From Zea mays (lineage: Eukaryota; Streptophyta; Magnoliopsida; Poales; Poaceae): 64,000 nucleotides of DNA. A program made the position numbers and the translations under genes. Under the pieces are notes generated by a model. That model saw only the letters and a program-made list of their open reading frames with translations, was not told where the DNA came from and did no database searches. The stretch spans positions 119,863,898 to 119,927,897 of the forward strand of contig NC_050105.1 of assembly GCF_902167145.1 (NCBI RefSeq), read 5' to 3'. This document shows, in pieces, positions 32,949 to 44,206 of this stretch (positions are counted from its first letter, which is position 1; every line of letters starts with the position of its first letter).

Positions 32949-34169
32949 TGAAAGGGAAATGTGCCTTGGGCCATTTCTAAGTATTTTGGTGATTTAGTGT
33001 CAAACACAAGTGCTTAAGTGTAAAATGGTGGTCAAAGTACAAACCAAGGATAAATGTATGTTTCTCAGACTTAGTACATTGTTTTATGTACTAATGTATT
33101 GTGTCTAAGTGCTGGAAACAGGAAAAATCCAATTGGAAATGTCTTGGCTCGAGCAGCCAAGACTCTGCTCAGTCTGGGAGCACCGGACTGTCCGGTGGTG
33201 CACCAGACAGTGTCCGGTGCGCCAGGCTGGCTCGAGCGAACTGGCCGCTCTCGGGAATTCATCGGCGACGTACGACTATAATTCATCGGACTGTCCGGTG
33301 TGCACCGGACTGTCCGGTGAGCCAACGGTCGGCCGCGCGATCTGCGCGGGACACGTGGCCGAGCCAACGGCTAGAAGGGGGCACCGGACTGTCCGGTGTG
33401 CACCGGACATGTCCGGTGCGCCAACGGCTCTCAAGCTGCCAACGGTCGACTGTACCATTTTTGGAAGGAAATCAGGCACCGGACAGTATCCGGTGTGCAC
33501 CGGACTGTTCGGTGCGCCAGTTGACAGAAGGCAAGATCAGCCTTCCTAGAATGCTCTCAACGGCTCCTAGCTGCCTTGGGGCTATAAAAGGGACCCCTAG
33601 GCGCATGGAGGAATATACCAAGCATCCTTTGAGCATTGTTGATCACTCACACATCATTCCTGCGCACTTGTTCGACATTCTAGTGATTTGAGCTCCGTTC
33701 TAGTGTGCTAGTCTCTTGAGCTCAAGTCTGGGTCTTGTGTGTGTGTATTTGCTGTGATCTTTGTGTCTTGTGTGAGTTGCTAATCCCTCCCTTACTCCGT
33801 GCTTCTCTGTGAACTTCAAGTGTAAGGGCGAGAGACTCCAAGTTGTGGAGATTCCTCGCAAACAGGATTAAGAAAAGCAAAGCAAAACACCGTGGTATTC
33901 AAGTGGGTCTTTGGACCGCAAAGAGGGATTGATTGCAATCCTCGTCCGTTGGGACGCCACAACGTGGAGTAGGCAAGCGTTGGTCTTGGCCGAACCACGG
34001 GATAACCACCGTGCCATCTCTGTGATTGATATCTTTGTGGTTATTGTGTTTTGTTGAGACTCCTCTCTAGCCACTTGGTGATTATTGTGCTAACACTTAA
34101 CCAAGTTTTGTGGCTTAAGTTTTAAGTATTACAGGATCACCTATTCACCCCCCCCTCTAGGTGCTCTCA
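32949..34169 (+). repeat. 5' LTR of the Opie-type element
   Basis: It runs TGAAAGGG...TGCTCTCA, 1221 bp. Between 33180 and 33521 it has a dense set of CACCGGACTGTCCGGTG palindromes and variants. A TATAAAAG box is at 33583-33590. It ends just before the primer-binding site. Confidence 0.95.
33583..33590 (+). promoter_or_regulatory. TATA box of the Opie-type 5' LTR
   Basis: TATAAAAG follows the palindromic repeat block by about 60 bp; the 3' LTR has TATAAAAAGG at 41211-41220. The palindromes upstream are plausible factor-binding sites. Confidence 0.75.
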
Positions 34170-34170
34170 A

Positions 34171-34185
34171 TTGGTATCAGAGCCG
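34171..34185 (+). other. primer-binding site of the Opie-type element (initiator tRNA-Met)
   Basis: TTGGTATCAGAGCCG begins two bases after the LTR end and contains the canonical TGGTATCAGAGCC complement of plant initiator tRNA-Met. Confidence 0.93.
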
Positions 34186-34218
34186 TTCTCTTCAAGAAGG
34201 GACTAATCGCCCGAAGAG

Positions 34219-36599
34219 ATGGATCCTAAGGGAAAGGGGATGGTGGTCAACAACAACGAGAAGGAGTCTATCTTCAACGAGCCGAAGGATGACAAGCCTA
34301 CCGACTCGGGCTCGGGCCACAAGCGCAAAGATGGGAAGAAGAAGAAGACAAGACGCATCAAGGAGATCGTCTACTATGACGACAGCGATGAGTCCTCTTC
34401 TTCCCAAAAGGACGACGACGACTACGAGAAAAAGAAAACGGTCAATTCGAACTTTTCTTTTGATTACTCTCGTATTCCTCAAAGTACAAATGCTCATTTA
34501 TTATCTATTCCACTTGGTAAACCTCCTCATTTTGATGGAGAGGACTACGGATTTTGGAGTCACAAAATGCGTAGTCACTTGTTCTCTCTCCATCCTAGTA
34601 TATGGGAGATTGTAGAGAGTGGAATGCACTTTGATAGTACGGATAGTCCCATGTTCATTAATGAGCAAATTCATAAAAATGCACAAGCTACTACTGTTCT
34701 TCTTGCTTCATTGTGCAGGGATGAATACCACAAAGTGAGTGGCTTGGATAACGCCAAGCAAATTTGGGACACTCTCAAGATCTCTCATGAGGGGAACGAC
34801 GTCACAATGCTCACCAAGATGGAGTTGGTGGAGGGCGAACTCGGGAGATTCGCAATGATAAGGGGAGGAGAGCCAACCCAAACGTACAACCGGCTCAAGA
34901 CCCTTGTCAACAAGATAAGAAGCTATGGAAGCACGCGATGGACGGACCACGACGTCGTCCGCCTAATGCTAAGGTCTTTTACTGTCCTTGATCCTCATCT
35001 TGTGAACAATATTCGTGAGAATCCTAGGTACACCAAGATGACGCCCGAGGAGATACTTGGAAAGTTCGTGAGCGGGCGAATGATGATCAAGGAAGCAAGA
35101 TACGTGGACGACGCATTGAATGGTCCAATCAATGAGCCTCAACCTCTTGCTCTCAAGGCAACAAGAGGCAAGGAGACGCTACCTAGCAAGGTGGCACAAA
35201 TTGAGGCGGCCAGACTTAATGATGAAGAGATGGCCCTCATCATCAAGAGATTCAAGACGACGCTAAAAGGTCGCAAGGAGCACCCCAACAAGAACAAGAT
35301 GAAGGGGAAGCGCTCCTGCTTCAAATGTGGTAAGATTGGCCATTTTATAGCTAATTGTCCCGACAATGATAGTGACCAGGAAAAGAAGAATGGAAAGTGG
35401 GAAAAGAAGAAAAACTACAAGAAGGCGAAGGGCGAGGCACATCTTGGAAAGGAGTGGGATTCGGATTGCTCCTCGTCCGACTCCGACAATGAAGGACTCG
35501 CCGCCACCGCCTTCAACAAATCATCCCTCTTCCCAAACGAGCGTCACACATGCCTTATGGCAAGGGAGAAGAAGGTATGTACTCGAAACTCTACTTATGC
35601 TTCTTCAAGTGAGGACGAATCTAGTGATGAGGATGAAATAGATTATTCATGTTTATTTAAGGGCTTAGATAGATCTAAGATTGACAAAATTAATGAATTG
35701 ATTGATGCTTTAAATGATAAGAATAGGCTACTAGAAATCAAGAGGCTCTTTTGTATGAAGAACATGATAAGTTTGTAGAGGCACAAAAATCCCTTGCATT
35801 AGAAATTAAGAGGAATGAAATGCTTGCTTGTGAGTTGTCTACATGCCATGATTCTATTTCTAACTTAAAGAGCATTAATGATGATTTGAATGCTAAGTTA
35901 GAAATAGCTAGTAAATCAACAACTTGTGTAGAAAATGTTGTTATTTGCAATAGATGTAAAGATTTTGATATTGATGCTTGTAGTGAACACATAGCTTATA
36001 TTGCAAAGTTAAATGATGAAATGGCTAGTCTTAATGCCCAACTTAAGGCTAGCAAAAGTGATTTTGATAAACTAAAATTTGCTAGGGATGCCTACACGGT
36101 TGGTAGACACCCCTCAATTAAGGATGGGCTTGGCTTCAAGAGGGAAGCCAAGAACTTAACAAGCCATAAGGCTCCCATCTCCGCCAAGGAGAAAGGGAAG
36201 GCCCCTATGGCAAGTAGTACTAAAAAGAACCATGCTTTTATGTACAATGATAGAAGACAGTCTTATAGGAGTTGTAATGCTTATGATGCTTTTAACTCTC
36301 ATGCCATGCTTGCTTCTAGTTCTTCCTATATGCATGGTAGAGATGTGTTTAGAAGAAATGTTGTTCATCATATGCCTAGGAGAAATGTTGTTAATGTGCC
36401 TAGGAAAGTTAATGGACCTTCTACAATTTATCATGCTTTAAATGCTTCATTTGCTATTTGTAGAAAGGATAGGAAGATAGTTGCTAGGAAATTAGGGACA
36501 AAATGCAAGGATGATAAAACTTGCATTTGGGTCCCTAAGACAATTGTGACTAACCTTGTAGGACCCAACAAGAGTTGGGTACCTAAGACCCAAGCCTAA
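34219..36599 (+). pseudogene. gag: Opie-type gag, broken by a one-base deletion
   Basis: It starts at the first ATG after the PBS (MDPKGKGMVVNN). The order is a lysine-rich N-terminus (HKRKDGKKKKTRR), an acidic serine stretch, the SIRE-type capsid domain (PPHFDGEDYGFWSHKM, IWDTLKISHEG, MTPEEILGKFVSG), a CCHC knuckle (CFKCGKIGHFIANC), an acidic region and a long predicted helical C-terminal extension (LALEIKRNEMLACELSTCHD). At 35734-35737 one A is missing, so the first frame ends at 35778 and the true C-terminus reads on in another frame to a TAA at 36597-36599 (ending WVPKTQA). The extended C-terminus after the knuckle is typical of SIRE-lineage gag. The truncated product would still contain capsid and knuckle. 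Confidence 0.92.
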
Positions 36600-36606
36600 A
36601 TTTGCC

Positions 36607-39600
36607 TTGCAGGTTTATGCATCCGGGGGTTCAAGCTGGATTATCGACAGCGGATGCACAAACCATATGACAGGGGAGAAGAAGATGTTCACCTCCTACG
36701 TCAAGAACAAGGATTCCCAATACTCAATCATATTCGGTGATGGGAACCAAGGCAAGGTGAAAGGCTTAGGCAAGATTGCAATATCAAATGAGCACTCAAT
36801 CTCTAATGTGTTTTTAGTTGAGTCTCTTGGATATAATTTGCTATCTGTTAGTCAATTATGCAATATGGGATATAATTGCCTTTTCACAAATATAGATGTG
36901 TCTGTCTTTAGAAGAAGTGATGGTTCACTAGCTTTTAAGGGTGTATTAGACGTCAAACTTTATTTAGTTGATTTTGCAAAAGAGGAGACCGGACTAGATG
37001 CATGCTTAATTACTAAGACTAGCATGGGCTGGCTGTCGCATCGCCGCTTAGCACATGTGGGGATGAAGAACCTTCACAAGCTTCTAAAGGGAGAACACGT
37101 GATAGGTTTGACTAACGTGCAATTCGAAAAAGATAGACCTTGTGCAGCTTGTCAAGCAGGTAAACAAGTGGGAGGAGCGCATCACAGCAAGAATGTGATG
37201 ACCACTTCAAGACCTCTGGAGCTGCTGCATATGGACCTCTTCGGACCCGTCGCCTATCTGAGCATAGGAGGAAGTAAGTATGGTCTAGTTATTGTTGATG
37301 ACTTTTCCCGCTTCACTTGGGTGTTCTTTTTGCAGGATAAGTCTGAAACCCAAGGGACCCTCAAGCGCTTCCTAAGGAGAGCTCAAAATGAGTTTGAGCT
37401 CAAGGTGAAGAAGATAAGAAGCGACAATGGGTCCGAGTTCAAGAACCTTCAAGTGGAGGAGTTCCTTGAGGAGGAAGGGATCAAGCACGAGTTCTCCGCT
37501 CCCTACACACCACAGCAAAATGGTGTGGTAGAGAGGAAGAACAGGACGCTCATCGATATGGCGAGGACGATGCTTGGAGAGTTCAAGACCCCCGAGTGCT
37601 TTTGGTCGGAAGCCGTGAACACGGCTTGCCACGCCATCAACAGGGTCTACCTTCATCGTCTCCTCAAGAAGACGTCGTATGAGCTGCTAACCGGTAACAA
37701 ACCCAATGTATCGTACTTTCGTGTATTTGGGAGTAAATGCTACATTCTAGTGAAGAAGGGTAAGAATTCCAAATTTGCTCCCAAAGCTGTAGAAGGGTTT
37801 TTGTTAGGTTATGACTCAAATACAAAGGCGTATAGAGTCTTCAACAAATCATCGGGTTTGGTTGAAGTCTCTAGCGACGTTGTATTTGATGAGACTAATG
37901 GCTCTCCAAGAGAGCAAGTTGTTGATCTTGATGATGTAGATGAAGAAGACGTTCCAACGGCCGCAATACGCACCATGGCGATTGGAGAGGTGCGGCCACA
38001 GGAACAAAATGAGCAAGATCAACCCTCTTCCTCAACTATGGTGCATCCCCCAACTCAAGACGATGAACAGGTTTATCAACAGGAGGCATGTGATCAAGGG
38101 GGAGCACAAGATGATCATGTGATGGAGGAAGAAGCGCAACCGGGACCTCCAACCCAAGTTCGAGCGATGATTCAAAGGGATCATCCCGTCGACCAAATTC
38201 TGGGTGATATTAGCAAGGGAGTAACTACTCGATCTCGATTAGTTAATTTTTGTGAGCATTACTCCTTTGTCTCTTCTATTGAGCCTTTCAGGGTAGAGGA
38301 GGCCTTGCTAGATCCGGACTGGGTGTTGGCCATGCAAGAGGAGCTCAACAACTTCAAGAGGAATGAAGTTTGGACGCTGGTGCCTCGTCCTAAACAAAAT
38401 GTTGTGGGAACCAAATGGGTGTTCCGCAACAAACAAGACGAGCACGGGGTGGTGACAAGAAACAAGGCTCGACTTGTGGCTAAAGGTTATGCCCAAGTCG
38501 CAGGTTTGGACTTTGAGGAGACTTTTGCTCCTGTGGCTAGGCTAGAGTCTATTCGTATCTTGCTAGCATATGCCGCTCACCATTCTTTCAGGTTATTCCA
38601 AATGGATGTGAAGAGCGCTTTCCTCAACGGGCCAATCAAGGAGGAGGTGTACGTTGAGCAACCCCCTGGCTTCGAGGATGAACGGTACCCCGACCACGTG
38701 TGTAAGCTCTCTAAGGCGCTCTATGGACTTAAGCAAGCCCCAAGAGCATGGTATGAATGCCTTAGAGATTTTTTAATTACTAATGCTTTCAAGGTTGGGA
38801 AAGCCGATCCAACTCTTTTCACTAAGACTTGCGATGGTGATTTGTTTGTGTGCCAAATTTATGTCGATGACATAATATTTGGTTCTACTAACCAAAAGTC
38901 TTGTGAAGAGTTTAGTAGGGTGATGACGCAGAAATTCGAGATGTCGATGATGGGCGAGTTGAACTACTTCCTTGGGTTCCAAGTGAAGCAACTCAAGGAC
39001 GACATCTTCATCTCCCAAACGAAGTACACGCAAGACTTGCTAAAGCGGTTTGGGATGAAGGACGCCAAGCCCGCAAAGACTCCGATGGAGACCGACGGAC
39101 ACACCGACCTCAACAAAGGAGGTAAGTCCGTTGATCAAAAGGCATACCGGTCCATGATAGGGTCTTTACTTTATTTATGTGCTAGTAGACCGGATATTAT
39201 GCTTAGCGTATGCATGTGTGCTAGATTTCAATCCGATCCTAAGGAATGTCACTTAGTGGCGGTAAAGCGAATTCTTAGATATTTAGTGGCTACGCCTTGC
39301 TTCGGGATCTGGTATCCAAAGGGGTCTACCTTTGACCTGATTGGATATTCAGATTCCGACTATGCTGGATGTAAGGTCGATAGGAAGAGTACATCGGGGA
39401 CGTGCCAATTCTTAGGAAGGTCCCTGGTGTCATGGAATTCTAAGAAACAAACTTCCGTTGCCCTATCCACCGCTGAGGCCGAGTATGTTGCCGCAGGACA
39501 GTGTTGCGCGCAACTACTTTGGATGAGACAAACCCTCAGGGACTTTGGCTACAATCTGAGCAAAGTCCCACTCCTATGTGATAATGAGAGTGCTATCCGC

Positions 39601-39813
39601 ATGGCGGAAAATCCTGTTGAGCACAGCCGCACAAAGCACATAGACATCCGGCATCACTTTTTGAGAGACCACCAGCAAAAGGGAGATATCGAAGTGTTTC
39701 ATGTTAGCACCGAGAACCAGCTAGCCGATATCTTTACTAAGCCTTTAGATGAGAAGACCTTTTGCAGGCTGCGTAGTGAGCTAAATGTCTTAGATTCGCG
39801 GAACTTGGATTGA
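36607..39813 (+). CDS. pol: Opie-type pol polyprotein: protease, integrase, RT, RNase H
   Basis: A continuous 1068-codon frame from [16 protein letters not shown] to DSRNLD. The first codon is TTG; there is no nearby ATG, so pol is normally made by another route (see findings). Protease active site DSG is at about residue 14-16; the zinc-binding GAG-pre-integrase module at 140-185 ([12 protein letters not shown], with Ser where Trp is usual, then CAACQAGK); integrase core D near 206 (HMDLFGP), D near 271 (SDNGSEF) and E near 308 (VVERKNR); RT from about 585 with an intact YVDD near 752; RNase H from about 913 ([35 protein letters not shown]). All catalytic residues I can check are present, so this pol could be functional. 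Confidence 0.93.
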   Translation: MQVYASGGSSWIIDSGCTNHMTGEKKMFTSYVKNKDSQYSIIFGDGNQGKVKGLGKIAISNEHSISNVFLVESLGYNLLSVSQLCNMGYNCLFTNIDVSVFRRSDGSLAFKGVLDVKLYLVDFAKEETGLDACLITKTSMGWLSHRRLAHVGMKNLHKLLKGEHVIGLTNVQFEKDRPCAACQAGKQVGGAHHSKNVMTTSRPLELLHMDLFGPVAYLSIGGSKYGLVIVDDFSRFTWVFFLQDKSETQGTLKRFLRRAQNEFELKVKKIRSDNGSEFKNLQVEEFLEEEGIKHEFSAPYTPQQNGVVERKNRTLIDMARTMLGEFKTPECFWSEAVNTACHAINRVYLHRLLKKTSYELLTGNKPNVSYFRVFGSKCYILVKKGKNSKFAPKAVEGFLLGYDSNTKAYRVFNKSSGLVEVSSDVVFDETNGSPREQVVDLDDVDEEDVPTAAIRTMAIGEVRPQEQNEQDQPSSSTMVHPPTQDDEQVYQQEACDQGGAQDDHVMEEEAQPGPPTQVRAMIQRDHPVDQILGDISKGVTTRSRLVNFCEHYSFVSSIEPFRVEEALLDPDWVLAMQEELNNFKRNEVWTLVPRPKQNVVGTKWVFRNKQDEHGVVTRNKARLVAKGYAQVAGLDFEETFAPVARLESIRILLAYAAHHSFRLFQMDVKSAFLNGPIKEEVYVEQPPGFEDERYPDHVCKLSKALYGLKQAPRAWYECLRDFLITNAFKVGKADPTLFTKTCDGDLFVCQIYVDDIIFGSTNQKSCEEFSRVMTQKFEMSMMGELNYFLGFQVKQLKDDIFISQTKYTQDLLKRFGMKDAKPAKTPMETDGHTDLNKGGKSVDQKAYRSMIGSLLYLCASRPDIMLSVCMCARFQSDPKECHLVAVKRILRYLVATPCFGIWYPKGSTFDLIGYSDSDYAGCKVDRKSTSGTCQFLGRSLVSWNSKKQTSVALSTAEAEYVAAGQCCAQLLWMRQTLRDFGYNLSKVPLLCDNESAIRMAENPVEHSRTKHIDIRHHFLRDHQQKGDIEVFHVSTENQLADIFTKPLDEKTFCRLRSELNVLDSRNLD

Positions 39814-40597
39814 ATTATAGCATACATGTGTTTATGCCTTTGATCATGTTCATTCTGCATTTTGTTGCTTATTGTGGTGCTCAAGTTGTACAAGCACTCC
39901 CCGGATCTCACAAGTCCTTGTGCAAGTGATGCACATATTTAGGGGGAGGTGTGTTACAACTTGACCCTTTTGAGACTAACCATGTGCTTGAGTTTGTTTT
40001 AGCCTCAAAGGAGGATTGAAAGGGAAAAGGTGGACTTGGACCATGCAAGACTTCCACTGCACTCCGATGAAAAGAGTAACTTCTCCAAGTTCATCTTTAT
40101 ACTCTTATTGCCTATTTGCTCTTAGTTGAAGATTTTGGTGAGGCAATGGGGTTAAAGGGCCAAGATTGATCTCGTTTTGGTACTTTATGCCAAAGGGGGA
40201 GAAAATAAAGGCCAAAGCAATAAATGGATCAGCTACCACTTGAGAGATTTTGAAAATAGTAGAATAGAGCTTTTGGTTTGTCAAAACTCTTCTATTGTCT
40301 CTCTTGTCAAAAGTTGGCTTCTTGTGGGGAGAAATGTTAATTATGGGAAAAGGGGGAGTTTTTGAAATCTTGAATCAATTTCTCTTGTAATGACTCTCTT
40401 TATGGTTCAACATGTGTGTTTGACTTAGAGATAGGAAATTGAGGTTGATTTGCAAAAACAAACCAAGTGGTGGCAAAGGATGATCCATATATGCCAAAAT
40501 TGAATCAAAACATATTTGAGTTCTTATTTGAATTGATTTTGTGCTTGTTCTACTTGCTTTATATTGTGTTGGCATAAATCACCAAAAATGGGGAGAT
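39814..40597 (+). other. 3' non-coding region of the Opie-type element with repeated polypurine tracts
   Basis: No env-like or other gene is seen. GGGGGAG tracts occur near 39939, 40192 and 40350, and AAAAATGGGGAGAT lies directly before the LTR as the main PPT. The spacing resembles that in the other SIRE-type copies. Confidence 0.75.
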
Positions 40598-41797
40598 TGA
40601 AAGGGAAATGTGCCTTGGGCCATTTCTAAGTATTTTTGTGATTTAGTGTCAAACACAAGTGCTTAAGTGTAAAATGGTGGACAAAGTACAAACCAAGGAT
40701 AAAGGTATGTTTCTCAGACTTAGTACATTGTTTTATGGACTAATGTATTGTGTCTAAGTGCTGGAAACAGGAAAAATCCAATTGGAAATGTCTTGGCTCG
40801 AGCAACCAAGACTCTGCTCAGTCTGGGAGCACCGGACTATCCGGTGGTGCACCGGACAGTGTCCGGTGCGCCAGGCTGGCTCGAGCGAACTGGCCGCTCT
40901 CGGGAATTCATCGGCGACGTATGGCTATAATTCACCGGACTGTCCGGTGTGCACCGGACTGTCCGGTGAGCCAACGGTCGGCCGTGCGATCTGCGCGGGA
41001 CACGTGGCCGAGCCAACGGCTAGAAGGGGGCACCGGACTGTCCGGTGTGCACCGGACATGTCCGGTGCGCCAACGGCTCTCAAGCTGCCAACGGTCGACT
41101 GCGCCATTTTTGGAAGGAAATCGGGCACCGGACTGTCCGGTGCGCCAGTCGACAGAAGGCAAGATCAGCCTTCCTAGAATGCTCTCAACGGCTCCTAGCT
41201 GCCTTGGGGCTATAAAAAGGACCCCTAGGCGCATGGAGGAATATACCAAGCATCCTTTGAGCATTGTTGATCACTCACATATCATTCCTGCGCACTTGTT
41301 CGACATTCTAGTGATTTGAGCTCCGTTCTAGTGTGCTAGTCTCTTGAGCTCAAGTCTGGGTCTTGTGTGTGCGTATTTGCTGTGATCTTTGTGTCTTGTG
41401 TGAGTTGCTAATCCCTCCCTTACTCCATGCTTCTCTGTGAACTTCAAGTGTAAGGGCGAGAGACTCCAAGTTGTGGAGATTCCTCGCAAACGGGATTAAG
41501 AAAAGCAAAGCAAAACACCGTGGTATTCAAGTGGGTCTTTGGACCGCTTGAGAGGGATTGATTGCAATCCTCGTCCGTTGGGACGCCACAACGTGGAGTA
41601 GGCAAGCGTTGGTCTTGGCCGAACCACGGGATAACCACCGTGCCATCTCTGTGATTAATATCTTTGTGGTTATTGTGTTTTGTTGAGACTCCTCTCTAGC
41701 CACTTGGTGTTTATTGTGCTAACACTTAACCAAGTTTTGTGGCTTAAGTTTTAAGTATTACAGGATCATCTATTCACCCCCCCTCTAGGTGCTCTCA
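40598..41797 (+). repeat. 3' LTR of the Opie-type element
   Basis: It is 1200 bp, TGAAAGGG...TGCTCTCA. Relative to the 5' LTR it lacks about 21 bp within the palindrome block (near 41125) and has about 25 substitutions. It is followed by the second CCATC copy. Confidence 0.95.
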
Positions 41798-41802
41798 CCA
41801 TC

Positions 41803-42620
41803 GCGCGCTGGCCTCAGGGATCCGCCGCCGCGAGCGTGTCCCTCGGATCCGCCATCGCGCGCTTGCTCCCAGGATCCGCCACCGCGCACACCTCTCGACG
41901 ATGGGGGCGTAACTGTCGGCGTCGCTAAAACTGAACTCTAGCGATCTGGAACTTCTTTTATAGACGCTTCGGACCTGGTGTGACTGAACTGGTTGGCAAC
42001 ATCGGGTTAGGGCTTTCGCCCAGCTATTGAAAGCCTCTCCTTTATATATATATATATATATGCTTGGTAATAATCTGCCCGGTCGGGCCCAGCTCCACCA
42101 TATCGCATTGTTATGGACATTGGTTCAATATTTTGCACACAGGGAGACCGATAGTAGGCTATCTCCAGCAGGATACTTATCGCATTCTATATCTCACCAT
42201 TTATTTTAAACTTCACTCTATTTATAAAGTCGTCTACAGTATAAAAACAATGTTTTGCACACACGTTGAGTCAGCTAAACTCGACTCCATTTATATGTGG
42301 CCGATATCATCCATGGCAGAGCTAGCTGGGACAAGGACAATGCTTGGAATCTAATGATGCTCTTGTCTATTTCCGTACGTTAGTACGTACCAACCGTGTG
42401 TAGCAACTTCTTCTTGGCATCTAGTTTTAGTTACATGTATGTATCAATCAAAGAAGAAAAGCACAAGAAAAACGAACAAACCAAACCTTCTCTCGATAAC
42501 GAACCAATCGAACAAACCAAGAATAAGACGATCCATCCGAGTATGCTCTCGCGCTCCATTACTTTTTATTAATTCCCACTGTATGTGTACGTACTAGCTC
42601 ATCGCCTGCTTGTCGTTGAC
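41803..42620. other. intergenic DNA downstream of the GRAS gene
   Basis: It begins with GC-rich GGATCCGCC-type short repeats that match the flank left of the retrotransposon, then becomes ordinary intergenic DNA with a TA dinucleotide microsatellite at about 42041-42061. On the minus strand an AATAAA signal (plus-strand TTTATT, 42565-42570) lies about 50 bp past the GRAS stop and is the likely polyadenylation signal. No other gene is seen. Confidence 0.6.
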
Positions 42621-44105
42621 TTAACGGCACCGCCGCCACCCGGTCGCGGTGATCAGCTGCGCTCTACCGTCTCTCCACCCCAGCGACACGGCCCTGCCAC
42701 CATCCCCCTCCTCCACGACCCGGAACCCGCCGCCGCACCCGCTCTTCATCTTCAGCAGCAACTTCGCCTGGCTCACCGCTCGCGAGCTCAGCTCCACGCC
42801 CTCGAACCCCGCGCGCTCCATCATCTGCCTCCAGCTGCAGCCGGCAGTGGCACTGCTGCTCGGCTCATCATCGCCGCCGTAGCTGCTGCTGCTGTAGTCT
42901 GCTAAAGAGGCCACGGCGTCGCTGATCTCCGCGCCGAGGTGGTCCCTCTCGATCGCGAGCCTCTCGGCGCTGTCGGCGGGGAGGCGCTCGTGCAGCGAGT
43001 CGAACACCGCGGCGAAGTACCGGAGGCTGGCCGCGAACGGCGCCAGCAAGCTTGGGCGTCGTCCTCTCGACGTGGCATTGCCGCCGCCGCCGCCTTTCTC
43101 TACCAAGAACACCAGGGAAGGGTCCAGTGAGCGGATGCGAGCCAGCGCGCTGCACGCTCCTTCTCTTGTGCTGCTCGTCGCCGAGGAGCTCCGTGCTGCT
43201 GCTGCTGCCGCCGCCGGGAACACCAGGTTGACAACCACGGTCGCGCCGTCGTCGACCGTGATGCGTTCACTGTCGTCTGCGCCATCCACGATGCCCTCGA
43301 ACTCGAACCGTAGGTTGGGGCACCCGCTCGCGAACCGCGCTAGCCGCGCCTCGGTCTGCCTCAGCTCGTCGGCGCTCGTGCCGAAGCCGGTGATTCGCAG
43401 GGAGACCGGCTCGGCGCAGTCGCCGTCGCGTGAGCTGCTGCTCGTGCTCGCGGCGGCGTCCGACAGGGACTGCATCAGGGAGGGCCACTGGAAGCCGTAT
43501 GACACGTCGAAGTCGACGACGTGGAGGCGGCCGCCGCCGCTCTCGAACGCCTCGAGGATCGCCTGGTTCGCGGTGAAGTGCGCCAGCTGGTAGATCGGGG
43601 AGGCCTGGTAGAACATGGTGTACGCCAGGAACTGCTCGGCGCGCGTCGGCGGCGGCCGGCCGACGAGCCTCGACGCCAGCGCGTCGGCGAAGTAGGCGGC
43701 GACGCGCTGCGCGGGGTCGCCGCTGCGGAACGACGCGCGGCGGCAGGCCTCGCGCAGGGCCGCGGCGGCCTCGCGCGCGTCGCCGGACTCCGCCGCGGCC
43801 ACCGACGACAGAAGCAGGTGCATGAGCCGCAGGCCCCCGCCAATGTCACCGGGAGATGTTTCCGCTGCAGCCACCCTCGGGTCGTGGTCGTGGTCGTCGT
43901 CGTCGGCGGCGGCGGCCTCCAGCTTCGCCAGCTTCCGTTCCCTGGCCTGTACCTGTACGAGCCTCGCGACGACCCTGCTGCTGCGGTCTCCTCCACCATC
44001 GCGGCTCATCACGTCGTCGTCGGCGCTGTCCCGCAGTAGCTTGCGCTTCTTGGTCGTGCCGCCGCCGCCGCCATCGTTGATGGCTAGACTGAGCGTCAGG
44101 TTCAT
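42621..44105 (-). CDS. GRAS-family transcription regulator (NSP2/SCL26-like, subfamily tentative)
   Basis: An intronless 494-residue protein. The N-terminus is short, with a basic TTKKRK patch (about 17-22, possible nuclear signal) and an acidic Asp/His run (68-75). The GRAS domain begins near 90: leucine-rich region I (GLRLMHLLLSSVAAAESGDA), a QASPIYQLAHFTANQAILEAF segment, the VHIID-type motif as LHVVDFD (194-200), leucine-rich region II (GFGTSADELRQTEARLARFA), a PFYRE-like part (PFAASLRYFAAVFDSLHERL, ERLAIERDHLGAEI) and a C-terminal SAW motif ending near residue 490 (VSLGWRDGRAQLITATGW). GRAS proteins are plant nuclear regulators in development, hormone and symbiosis signalling. The VDFD variant and HFTANQAILEAF fit NSP2/SCL26-like members, but that is a guess. 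I chose the ATG at 44105 because an in-frame upstream ATG (44252) lies before the TATA box at 44197-44206. Confidence 0.88.
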   Translation of the reverse strand: MNLTLSLAINDGGGGGTTKKRKLLRDSADDDVMSRDGGGDRSSRVVARLVQVQARERKLAKLEAAAADDDDHDHDPRVAAAETSPGDIGGGLRLMHLLLSSVAAAESGDAREAAAALREACRRASFRSGDPAQRVAAYFADALASRLVGRPPPTRAEQFLAYTMFYQASPIYQLAHFTANQAILEAFESGGGRLHVVDFDVSYGFQWPSLMQSLSDAAASTSSSSRDGDCAEPVSLRITGFGTSADELRQTEARLARFASGCPNLRFEFEGIVDGADDSERITVDDGATVVVNLVFPAAAAAAARSSSATSSTREGACSALARIRSLDPSLVFLVEKGGGGGNATSRGRRPSLLAPFAASLRYFAAVFDSLHERLPADSAERLAIERDHLGAEISDAVASLADYSSSSYGGDDEPSSSATAGCSWRQMMERAGFEGVELSSRAVSQAKLLLKMKSGCGGGFRVVEEGDGGRAVSLGWRDGRAQLITATGWRRCR

Positions 44106-44196
44106 GTAATCGCCGACGACGACGGCGACGCGGCGAGGATGATGGGGACGATCGGAAGGGAGGGAGAGAGGAAGGGGGGTACGGCGCGATCGAGAG

Positions 44197-44206
44197 CTAT
44201 ATATAA
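44197..44206 (-). promoter_or_regulatory. TATA box of the GRAS gene
   Basis: The minus strand reads CTTATATATAG here, about 95 bp upstream of the chosen ATG, leaving room for a start site near 44165-44175 and a leader of about 65 bp. Confidence 0.7.

Larger units (their letters stand above)
32949..41797 (+). mobile_element. full-length Opie-type Copia retrotransposon (SIRE lineage)
   Basis: It is 8849 bp with LTRs 32949-34169 and 40598-41797 and an exact 5-bp duplication CCATC at 32944-32948 and 41798-41802. Order: LTR, tRNA-Met PBS, gag, pol, ~780 bp of 3' non-coding DNA, PPT, LTR. Pol is uninterrupted; gag has a single-base deletion. By eye the LTRs differ at about 25 substitutions plus a ~21-bp indel and minor gaps over 1.2 kb (about 2%), clearly older than the Tekay insertion. 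The name Opie is from recognition of the LTR start (TGAAAGGGAAATGTGCC) and protein. Confidence 0.95.

Noticed and set aside
33180..33521. Regularly repeated CACCGGACTGTCCGGTG units resembling a CRISPR array
   Set aside because: Units are palindromes with variable short spacing inside a Copia LTR, present in all SIRE-type LTRs here, in a plant nuclear context with no cas genes.
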